From assembly GCF_000373645.1 (NCBI RefSeq), contig NZ_KB892024.1:1-64000 (forward strand): DNA of 64,000 nt, read 5' to 3'. The notes beneath the pieces were generated by a model. It was not told the DNA's origin. It made no database searches and was given only the letters and a program-made list of their open reading frames with translations. Shown piece after piece: positions 1-7,224 of this stretch (its first letter is position 1; each line of letters begins with the position of its first letter). A program made the translations under genes and the position numbers. This DNA is from Streptomyces sp. ATexAB-D23. GTDB lineage: Bacteria > Actinomycetota > Actinomycetes > Streptomycetales > Streptomycetaceae.

Positions 1-55
1 GCCGGGAGCCGGGAGCCGGGAGCCGGGAGCCGGGAGCCGGGAGCCGGGAGCCGGG
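1..55. repeat. 7-bp tandem repeat (GCCGGGA)n
   Basis: Nearly eight perfect head-to-tail copies of GCCGGGA run from the window edge to position 55 and stop 36 bases before the first gene. The array may extend beyond the window. It is simple sequence with no visible coding role. Slippage would change the distance between the start codon at 91 and anything upstream. Confidence 0.95.
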
Positions 56-90
56 TTGTGTGCGATCCTGCCCTCGGGCGGAGGTACGCG

Positions 91-1860
91 ATGGAGTCGG
101 ACGAGCGCATTCTCGTCCCCGTGGGCGCCGACGCCGCGCGCTGGCGGACTTTCGGTGCCGAGCGCACGGTGGTGGCCGCCGCGCGGACGGTGACGTCGCT
201 GGTCCGTGTGCTGGACGTGATGCCCGAGATCGTGCACGACGATCCGCGTATCGCCGTGGTGTTCGCGTACGACCCGACGTCGGCGTTCAACAACGGCGTG
301 CTCGATCTGCTCCGCTCGCGTGGCTGCCGCACTCTGCCGTGGTCCCAGCTCCCTGAGATCGCCCCCGACCTGTTGATCTCCGCCTCAGAGAATGTCAAAG
401 TGCCGCCCGGCGACTATCCGGTGGTGGTCCTTCCGCACGGGGTCGGCTTTCAGAAGCAGGTCCCCGACTCGGCCGGACCGGGCACCCGTCTCTCCGGTCT
501 GGTCCACGACGACCTGCTGGCCGCCCGGCGTGCCTGGCTCGCGGTCTCCCACCCCGACCAGGAGGCGCAGCTGGCGGCGGCCCACCCCGGAACGGTCGGC
601 AGGACGGTACTGGTGGGCGACCCCTGCCTGGACCGGCTCCGGGCGAGCGCCCGATGGCGGGAGCGGTACCGGGCCGCCCTCGGAGTCGCCCCCGGTACGC
701 GGCTGGTTCTGGTCAGCTCGACCTGGGGCGAGGAGTCGCTGGCCGGGGCGTGGCCGGGGCTTCCGGCTGATCTCCTGGCTCAGTTGCCCACCGACGAGTA
801 CCGGGTGGCACTCGTACTGCACCCGAACGTCTGGTCCGGACACGGGGACTGGCAGGTCCGGGTCATGCAGCGGACCGCGCTGGAGGCGGGCCTGATCGCC
901 GTCGACCCCACGGACGGCTGGCAGCAGGCCCTGGTCGCCTCGGACCTGGTGATCGGGGATCACGGATCCGTGACGCTGTACGGAGCGGCGCTCGGCCGCC
1001 CCGTACTGCTGGGTGCGTTCGGATCGGAGGCCGTTCCCGGTACGGCCGGGTACGCGCTCCGCTCGGCGGCCGGACGGCTGGGGCCGGGCGGCCCGCTGGA
1101 ACCGCAGGTGAGGGCGGCCGTGGCCGGCCACCGGCGGGACCGGTTCGCCTCGGTCGGCGCCGCGGCCTTCGCCGAGCCCGGCCAGGCCCTGCCGAGGCTG
1201 CGGGAGCTGTTCTACGACCTCCTGGACCTGCCCCGGCCGAAGCAGCCGGGGCGTGGCGCACGCGCCTTCCCGCTCCCGTCCCCGTCTCCGCTCCTGGACG
1301 CCACCGGCACGCGGTCACTGATGGTGCACACCTCACTGGTGCGAGATCCTGACGGCGAACCGCGGATGGACGTGCGTCGTTTTCCCGCCGCGCTCGCCAC
1401 TGAGACGGCGGAGGGCGAGGCCGCCTTCTGGCACCTGGCGTGTGACGTCGACGAACCGGACACACGCCTCACCGAAAGCGCCACCGTCATCTGTGCCGGG
1501 TCGGAAGTCCTCTCGCCCGCGGCTGCGCGGCAGCGCGTGTCCGCCCTGTTGGCCGACTTTCCCGGGGCCCGGATCGCCGCAGTGCCCGGGGAGGACGGCC
1601 ACTGCGTCGTCGGGGTGCGCGACGGACGGGCCGTGCATGTCGGTACGGCGGAGGAACCGGGTCCCGATCCCGGCACAGCCGCGGCCGCGGTCTACGTGTG
1701 TCTGCGGCTCGGCATGCCCCTGGACGGCACCGCGATGACCGTCGTCCACGGCACGCGTCACCGGAGGCTGCTGCTCGGCCCCGTACCGCCGCCCACGGAT
1801 CAGTCGGTGCCGAGCCGGGCCAGGACCGCGGTCGCCCGGGGGCTGCCGCCCTCCTCGTAG
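91..1860 (+). CDS. TagF-like GT-B fold protein with extra C-terminal domain
   Basis: 589 residues. Start is ATG 91, behind GGAGG at 80-84; an in-frame GTG at 58 has no ribosome site. The first ~400 residues look like the CDP-glycerol glycerophosphotransferase (TagF) superfamily: LPHGVGFQK near residue 113 (cf. TagF HG..xK), LHPNVWSGHG near 244, and DLVIGDHGSVTLYG near 286, matching TagF's D-I-x-D-x-S-S-V loop. This is motif matching, so donor and acceptor are unknown. Residues ~408-589 form a second domain that matches the separate protein encoded at 6674-7159. The paralogue at 5409 has only the first domain, so this is a fused version of that pair. Its 3' end overlaps the convergent STAND gene by 61 bases. 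The neighbour and the duplicated layout suggest one shared system; any function is inference. Confidence 0.8.
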   Translation: MESDERILVPVGADAARWRTFGAERTVVAAARTVTSLVRVLDVMPEIVHDDPRIAVVFAYDPTSAFNNGVLDLLRSRGCRTLPWSQLPEIAPDLLISASENVKVPPGDYPVVVLPHGVGFQKQVPDSAGPGTRLSGLVHDDLLAARRAWLAVSHPDQEAQLAAAHPGTVGRTVLVGDPCLDRLRASARWRERYRAALGVAPGTRLVLVSSTWGEESLAGAWPGLPADLLAQLPTDEYRVALVLHPNVWSGHGDWQVRVMQRTALEAGLIAVDPTDGWQQALVASDLVIGDHGSVTLYGAALGRPVLLGAFGSEAVPGTAGYALRSAAGRLGPGGPLEPQVRAAVAGHRRDRFASVGAAAFAEPGQALPRLRELFYDLLDLPRPKQPGRGARAFPLPSPSPLLDATGTRSLMVHTSLVRDPDGEPRMDVRRFPAALATETAEGEAAFWHLACDVDEPDTRLTESATVICAGSEVLSPAAARQRVSALLADFPGARIAAVPGEDGHCVVGVRDGRAVHVGTAEEPGPDPGTAAAAVYVCLRLGMPLDGTAMTVVHGTRHRRLLLGPVPPPTDQSVPSRARTAVARGLPPSS

Positions 1861-3974
1861 ATCACGAGGGCCCGACGCAGACAGTCCTTGGCGGCTTCGG
1901 GGTCCTCCAGCAGATCCGCCAGGTCCTCCAGCGCCTGTGCCTCGTAGTGCGAGGTGTCGCACCGGCGCAGTTCGTCCACAGCCCGGGAGAGGGCGGTCGC
2001 GGCTTCTTCGCGGGCTCCGGTACGCAGGAGCACGCGCCCGGTGTCGGCGAGTGTCCGCGCGGCCAACGGCGCGTCGGCCAGGGCGAGGAACTCCTCCCTG
2101 GCCCGGGTCAGCACGAGGAGAGCCGTGGTGTGGTCTCCGGCCGCGCTCTGCGCGCAGCCGAGGAAATAACGCGCCAGGGCCTCGCCGCGCTCCTCCTCCG
2201 CCTCTGTGTTGAGCGCCAAGGAGGCGCGGTACGCGTCGACCGCCCGCGCCGGGTCCTGCCGCGCGTCCCAGTAACGTCCGAGGAACTCGTGCACAGACGC
2301 CTGGAGGGTCAGATGCCCCGACTCCACGGCTAGCTGCTCGGCACTGTCCAGTTCCGCCTTCGCCCGAGCGTCCTGTCCCAGGCCGAGCAGCGGTCGGGAC
2401 AGGAGGCTGCGCAGCCGGGCCTCGGCAGCCGGATCGCCGTCGCGCCGGGCCGCTTCGGCGCCCAGCACGAGGGACTCCCGCCAGTCCGCGAGGTGCCGGT
2501 GCCGGAAGAAGAGAACGGTGAACGCCTCGGCCATCTGCCACACGGACCGGTCCAGGCCGAAGCCGGACGCGGTCCGGAGCACGGCGAGGATATTGGCCCG
2601 CTCCGCCTCCAGCCAGCTGATCGCGTCACGGCCGGGATCAGCCGCCCCGGCGAACGGTCCGGGACCGTCACTCGGTCCGAAGGTTCCTGTCGTGAGGGAC
2701 AGTTGGGCGATCCGAAGCCGGTCGGCGCGGACAGCGAGGTCCGCCGCGACAGTCAGCAGGAGGTAGTGGCCGGTCACCCGGCGTACCCGCTCGCCTTCCG
2801 CGCCGGGGGGATCGACGGCATGGGCGACATCCCTGGCATGCAGCCGTACCAGGCCGTGGAGGACGTACCTGTGGTCGTCCGTCACCGACAGCAGACTGGC
2901 CGCTTCCAATACGTCCAGTGCCTCTTGGGCCTCGGCCGTCGTGGCCAGCCCCGCGGCGACCGCCGCGACGGCGGTGTCGAAGCTCAGGCCGGGCAGATGC
3001 CCCAAGGTCCGGTACATACGGGCGGCGGCTTCGGGAAGGTCTTGGTAGGCGAGTTCGAGGGCTGCGGACACGGTGCGCTCCTCGTGGGCTGAGGACACGG
3101 AGATGTGGCTGAGACGGTTCTGTTCGTCGGACAGCGCGGCAACCAGCGCGGTGATGGTGAGCCGTCGATGGGTCAGCAGCCGCGCGGCACAGATGCGCAG
3201 GGCGAGCGGCAGGCCGCCGCACAGTTCGACGAGCCGGGCCGCACCTTCCGGCTCGTCCGCGATCCGCCCGGGACCGCAGATGTTCGACAAAAGTGCCAGG
3301 GCACTGTCGGTATCGAGGACGTCCAGCTGAAGCAGTGCCGCACCGTCGAGGACGAGCTCGCCCATCCGCCACGTGCTGGTCGCCACCATCGCACTCCCGG
3401 GCCCTTGCGGCAGGAGGGCCGTGACCTGCGCGGGACGCGTCACACCGTCCAGCACCACCAGCAGCTGCCGCTTGGCCGACAGGTCCCGGTAGAGAGCGGT
3501 CCGGTCGGCGAGGCCCGCCGGCAGGTACTGATCGCGTACGCCCATGGCCCGCAGGCAGCCGGCGAGCGCTTCGGAGACATCCCCGCCGGCGCCGGCACGC
3601 AGCCCGGCAAAATCGACGAAGAGCTGGCCTCCGGGGAATCGAAGCTGATTGTTGTGGGCCCACTGGCAGGCCGCGGCAGTCTTGCCGATCCCGGGGAGCC
3701 CGCTGAAGACGCCGATCGGGCAGCCCAGGAGTTCACCGGCTGCGAGTAACTCGTCCAACGCGGCCAGCGGCTCCTGGCGGTCCACGAACCCTCGCGGTGG
3801 CCGCGGTACCTGGTCCGGGCGCCGCCCGTCCGCCGGCGCCGGCCCTTCCTGGTACTGGAAGGTGATCCCCCCGTACACGACACCGGCTTGGACGAACTGG
3901 CCGTCCACATTCCCGGAGAGGCTGTTCGCGATACCCGCAGGCACCGGGCGTTCCGCACCATCCTGCGCGCTCAT
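1800..3974 (-). CDS. NB-ARC/TPR STAND NTPase with N-terminal VQAG motif
   Basis: 724 residues. Residues 1-40 carry a short Gly-rich motif, GQFVQAGVVYGGITFQ. This resembles the RHIM-like bacterial amyloid signalling motif (BASS3 type) found on NLR-like proteins. An NB-ARC NTPase follows: Walker A GLPGIGKT at 92-99, Walker B LLVVLD at 171-176, and the GLPLAL motif typical of the ARC region. A winged-helix segment comes next, with TPR-like helical repeats from about residue 400 to the end. In this family nucleotide-driven oligomerisation is triggered by a ligand sensed by the repeats. No effector domain is fused. The gene converges on the glycosyltransferase-like gene at 91 and overlaps its 3' end. 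It is paralogous in architecture to 7225-9342. Regulator, defence sensor and programmed-death sensor are all possible. Confidence 0.85.
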   Translation of the reverse strand: MSAQDGAERPVPAGIANSLSGNVDGQFVQAGVVYGGITFQYQEGPAPADGRRPDQVPRPPRGFVDRQEPLAALDELLAAGELLGCPIGVFSGLPGIGKTAAACQWAHNNQLRFPGGQLFVDFAGLRAGAGGDVSEALAGCLRAMGVRDQYLPAGLADRTALYRDLSAKRQLLVVLDGVTRPAQVTALLPQGPGSAMVATSTWRMGELVLDGAALLQLDVLDTDSALALLSNICGPGRIADEPEGAARLVELCGGLPLALRICAARLLTHRRLTITALVAALSDEQNRLSHISVSSAHEERTVSAALELAYQDLPEAAARMYRTLGHLPGLSFDTAVAAVAAGLATTAEAQEALDVLEAASLLSVTDDHRYVLHGLVRLHARDVAHAVDPPGAEGERVRRVTGHYLLLTVAADLAVRADRLRIAQLSLTTGTFGPSDGPGPFAGAADPGRDAISWLEAERANILAVLRTASGFGLDRSVWQMAEAFTVLFFRHRHLADWRESLVLGAEAARRDGDPAAEARLRSLLSRPLLGLGQDARAKAELDSAEQLAVESGHLTLQASVHEFLGRYWDARQDPARAVDAYRASLALNTEAEEERGEALARYFLGCAQSAAGDHTTALLVLTRAREEFLALADAPLAARTLADTGRVLLRTGAREEAATALSRAVDELRRCDTSHYEAQALEDLADLLEDPEAAKDCLRRALVIYEEGGSPRATAVLARLGTD

Positions 3975-4179
3975 GAAGCACCGCCTCTCGGGGATCTCCG
4001 GCTCATGGTCACCGTACTGGAACCCGGGCGAGGAGGGAGGAGTTCCGTGACCGGTACCGCCGACATACGTGGGGCGGCATACGTAGGTAATCGGACACCG
4101 CGGCCACGGAGGCGTCGGGACGGCCGCGGCTCGTGGCTGTGCCCGGCCGTTTCGCGTACGTCTCTACCGCCCGCCCCGA

Positions 4180-4392
4180 TCACGCACCGCTGTCCTCGGC
4201 GAGGGTGTGGGCGACGAGGGCGTTCGCGTGGCCGTGGCCGAGGCCGTGCTCGGACTTGAGCCAGTTGACCAGTTCCATGTGCTTCGTCAGGGGTGAGGAG
4301 CGGATGAGGTCCTTCCATTCGGCGATCGGACGGCCGTATTTCTTCTCGATGGACGGGAAGTAACTGGCAGGACCCTTCACAGCACCGGTCAT
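4180..4392 (-). CDS. DUF4287-domain small protein
   Basis: 70 residues, basic and helical, with the pattern of DUF4287 (SIEKKYGRPIAEWKDLIR, then a W-L-K-S-E-H-G-L-G-H-G-H-A-N segment). Proteins of this type are common in actinobacteria; their biochemical role is not established, though some act on nucleotides or DNA. It lies 75 bases downstream of the DUF998 gene on the same strand and may be co-transcribed. Full length for the family. Confidence 0.85.
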   Translation of the reverse strand: MTGAVKGPASYFPSIEKKYGRPIAEWKDLIRSSPLTKHMELVNWLKSEHGLGHGHANALVAHTLAEDSGA

Positions 4393-4467
4393 CGGTGTCT
4401 CCGTTTCATGTCGGAATGGTGTGCGTGGTGACGATGTTGGCTGGACGAAACGGCAGTTGGCGACCGG

Positions 4468-5136
4468 TCAGCGGTTCTCCGGTCCGCCGGCCAGCCGGGC
4501 CATTACCGCGCTCAGCCACAGCAGGCCGAGGCCGGCGCCGGCCGTGAAGGCCAGGACGGAGGTGGCCGAGGCCATGAACCCGGCGAGGACGGCCACGGGT
4601 ACGAGGCGGGACGCGACGGCCCAGCCGCGCGGGCTCCGGGCGGCGAGCGGACGGGCCAGGGCGACGAACGCCCCGCACAGGGCGAGGTAGCCGATCATGC
4701 CGGCGGCCATGTGGGCCGCCCCGTGCCCGCTCAGCGTGGTCGTCTCGGGCGCCCCTACGGGAAAGCCCGCCCCTGCGTCGGCCGGGAACGCCGCCGCGGC
4801 CCAGAAAGAGGCGCCGAACACGCCGACCAGAGCAGGCCCCCACGTACCGCCGGGCCCACCGCGCAGCGCCCGCCGCAGCCCGGTCGCACCGGCGATCAGC
4901 AACGCGCCGGTGAGGAGGAAGCTCATCGTCTGGACCCAGCCGTGCTCGCCGAGGGCGAGCTGGCTGATCGCGTTCCGGGTGAAGCCGAACCCGTCCCTCG
5001 CGATGCCCTGGGCGAGTCCGGCCGCCAGGAAGAGTGGCCCCGCCACCACACCGCCGGCCAGGGCCCACCGCGCCGAGGGTCGCGAGGCGGGCACGGCGGA
5101 GGGGAGGTGGCGGGGTGCGGTAAGCGTGTCGGTCAT
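4468..5136 (-). CDS. DUF998 family integral membrane protein
   Basis: 222 residues with about six hydrophobic helices. The first (ALAGGVVAGPLFLAAGLAQG) is followed by the FTRNAISQLALGEHGWVQ segment that is diagnostic of DUF998 proteins. No enzymatic function is known for the family. The ATG at 5136 is divergent from the gene at 5409 across a 272-bp gap. It probably forms a two-gene unit with the DUF4287 gene. Confidence 0.85.
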   Translation of the reverse strand: MTDTLTAPRHLPSAVPASRPSARWALAGGVVAGPLFLAAGLAQGIARDGFGFTRNAISQLALGEHGWVQTMSFLLTGALLIAGATGLRRALRGGPGGTWGPALVGVFGASFWAAAAFPADAGAGFPVGAPETTTLSGHGAAHMAAGMIGYLALCGAFVALARPLAARSPRGWAVASRLVPVAVLAGFMASATSVLAFTAGAGLGLLWLSAVMARLAGGPENR

Positions 5137-5300
5137 GGCGGGCCTTCCTCGCTTCGGTGGTGTCGCCTTGTATGACCGGCTTCGGGGAGCGGAGTCACCG
5201 CCCGCGCGATGTGCGCTGGATCACACTACGGGAGCCCTGTTGCTCCAGGGCCGGAACACCCGGTCGGAGCGGTCCTCTCCACAGGTGCGCCCCGCCTGCA

Positions 5301-5339
5301 GAACGCTGCAAGGTTCCCGCAAGGCTCCGTCCAGCGTTC
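5301..5339. promoter_or_regulatory. inverted repeat in divergent intergenic region
   Basis: GAACGCTG (5301-5308) and CAGCGTTC (5332-5339) form an 8-bp inverted repeat with 23 bases between the arms. It lies between the divergent DUF998 and TagF-like genes, 70 bases before the latter's start. It could be an operator; no regulator is assigned. Confidence 0.35.
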
Positions 5340-5408
5340 CGTCCCCCTCCCCGGGCATCCCGTCAGCGAAAGCAGTTGATGGCATGACACGATCAACAGG
5401 GGGACGTT

Positions 5409-6677
5409 ATGGCGGCGTTGAGTAGGACCGGATCGAGTACGACTGCGGCGAACAGGTTCGAAACGGGGGCGACCGAGAAGGAGGGTGCCGAGTCACGGCA
5501 GTGGCTGACTCTGGTGGGGCGCAAGAAGGTGCTCGCGGTGATCCACACCGTGACCTACGGGAAGCGCCTGCTCGACATCCTTTCCCTGCTGGATGCCGAC
5601 TTCCGGTTGCAGGTCGTCTTCACAGCACCGCCGCACGCCTTCGGCGATGACGTGCCCGCCTTCTTCGGGAGGCTGGGAAGCGCGGTGCTGCCATGGGAGC
5701 AGGCGACCCGTATGACCTTCGACCTCGCCCTCGCTGCCGGCCCGCGCGGCGTCGAGCGCATAGACGCGCCACTGATCACGTTGCCGCACGGGGCCAACTA
5801 CCTGAAGAGGGTGGTCGGCGGAGCGGACGCGGGCGTGGCAGGGCTGCGCAGACAGGACCTCCTGCCCGGCGGCCGGCTGCCGGCCGCCGTGGGCGTGCCG
5901 CACCACGCCGAGCTGCGCGAGCTGGCGCGCTCCTGCCCGGAGGTGCTCCCGCTGGCACACGTCATCGGCGATCCCGTACACGACCGGATTACCGCGAGTC
6001 TGCCGCTGCGCGCCGCGTACCGCCGCGCGCTCGGGCTGTCCGAAGGAGAGAAGCTCGTCGTCGCGGTGTCGACCTGGGGAGCCCACTCCTCCTTCGGCCG
6101 GTTCGACGCCTTGCTGCCGAGGCTGATAGGCGAGCTGCCGACGGACCGCTACCGTACGGCACTGCTCGTGCACCCCAATGTGTGGGCCGGGCACGGCGCC
6201 TACCAGGTCAGGTCGTGGCTGGCCCGGTGCGAACAACGGGGCATGGGGATCGTGCCACCGGAAGCGGACTGGCGCAGCATTCTGATCGCGGCGGACTTCA
6301 TCCTGGGCGACCACGGCTCGGTGACCCTGTACGGGACGCTCACCGGGGTGCCGATACTGCTGGCCACGTCGCCAGGGCGGGAGATCAACCCCTCGTCGCC
6401 GGCCGCCGCGCTCGCCACTCACGCACCGAGGCTGTCGCCCACCCACCCACTGGCGGACCAGCTCGACTACGTGTCCCGGGAGTACCGGCACGAGGACTAT
6501 GCGCCGATCAGGTCGCGCATCACGTCGGAGCCCGGCCGGTTCAACCGGAACATGCGCAGGCTGATGTACGCGCTCCTGGGGATGGGGCAGCCCGCACACG
6601 AGCCGGTTACGGTCCCGCTGCCGGAGCCGGTGACTCCGGCAGCGTGGGCACCGGGACGCGGGGAGGCATCGGCATGA
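5409..6677 (+). CDS. TagF-like GT-B fold protein (single-domain paralogue)
   Basis: 422 residues, ATG 5409 behind AGGGGG at 5398-5403. It aligns over its whole length with the first domain of the protein at 91-1860. Shared blocks are TLPHGANYLK (near 124), LVHPNVWAGHG (near 253) and DFILGDHGSVTLYG (near 296). The last resembles the D-x-x-I-T-D-Y-S-S-V loop of TagF-type CDP-glycerol glycerophosphotransferases. No signal peptide or membrane helix is visible, so it is probably cytoplasmic or peripheral. Its stop overlaps the ATG of the next gene (ATGA), so the two products are probably made together. Actinobacteria contain many relatives, sometimes wrongly labelled as initiation factor IF-2. Substrate unknown. 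Confidence 0.8.
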   Translation: MAALSRTGSSTTAANRFETGATEKEGAESRQWLTLVGRKKVLAVIHTVTYGKRLLDILSLLDADFRLQVVFTAPPHAFGDDVPAFFGRLGSAVLPWEQATRMTFDLALAAGPRGVERIDAPLITLPHGANYLKRVVGGADAGVAGLRRQDLLPGGRLPAAVGVPHHAELRELARSCPEVLPLAHVIGDPVHDRITASLPLRAAYRRALGLSEGEKLVVAVSTWGAHSSFGRFDALLPRLIGELPTDRYRTALLVHPNVWAGHGAYQVRSWLARCEQRGMGIVPPEADWRSILIAADFILGDHGSVTLYGTLTGVPILLATSPGREINPSSPAAALATHAPRLSPTHPLADQLDYVSREYRHEDYAPIRSRITSEPGRFNRNMRRLMYALLGMGQPAHEPVTVPLPEPVTPAAWAPGRGEASA

Positions 6678-7159
6678 ACCACTTCGTCATGGTCGAGGCA
6701 AGCCTCTTTCCGGAAATGCTGCGCGCCCGTTGCGCCTATGGGTCGTGCACCGTGCGGCTGAGCGCTGCGAACCGCGTACCCGGTGTGCCGATCGTCGACG
6801 AACACCTCGTCGTGGACGTGGACACCTGTGGGGAGGGCACCCTGCTCGACTGCGCCGATGTGCTTCAGGGAAGCCGCGCTCACTCGCCCGCCGACGCACT
6901 GCGACGACTGGCCGTTCTGACCTCGGCCCACCCGGCTTGCACGCTCGCCGCAGTGCCCCTGGCCGGTGCTACGGGGGCCGGCGGCTGGGCCCTGGCCTGC
7001 GGCCTCGACCGCTCCATGGCCTTCGTCCCGCACGGCCCCCACCGGCTGTACCAGGGCTCTGCGGGGCAGTCGTTGCTGCCGTCGTGCGTACACGCCTGGC
7101 TGGTGGCAGGCCGCTCACTGCGGCAATGGCCGTACGCCCACGCCGCACTGCCCGGCTGA
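6674..7159 (+). CDS. partner protein, stand-alone version of the C-terminal domain of 91-1860
   Basis: 161 residues. ATG 6674 overlaps the upstream stop as ATGA and has GGGGAGG at 6659-6665. I do not recognise a named family. The pattern HLVVDVD...SPADALRRL...LAAVP parallels HLACDVD...SPAAARQRVSALL...IAAVP in residues ~450-520 of the 589-residue protein. That makes this the unfused counterpart of its second domain. Fusion in one copy and coupling in the other imply that the two parts act together. No catalytic motif, signal peptide or membrane segment is apparent. Confidence 0.7.
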   Translation: MNHFVMVEASLFPEMLRARCAYGSCTVRLSAANRVPGVPIVDEHLVVDVDTCGEGTLLDCADVLQGSRAHSPADALRRLAVLTSAHPACTLAAVPLAGATGAGGWALACGLDRSMAFVPHGPHRLYQGSAGQSLLPSCVHAWLVAGRSLRQWPYAHAALPG

Positions 7160-7184
7160 GCCGGAGAACTCTCCTGCCATGCGG

Positions 7185-7217
7185 GGGAGCCGAGCCAGTG
7201 TCCGCGGCTCGGCTCCC
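7185..7217. terminator. bidirectional hairpin terminator
   Basis: A perfect 12-bp stem, GGGAGCCGAGCC / GGCTCGGCTCCC, with a 9-base loop (7197-7205) lies in the 65-bp gap between the convergent genes ending at 7159 and 7225. There is no U-run, as is usual in Streptomyces. It can serve both strands. Confidence 0.85.
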
Positions 7218-7224
7218 TTGCCGA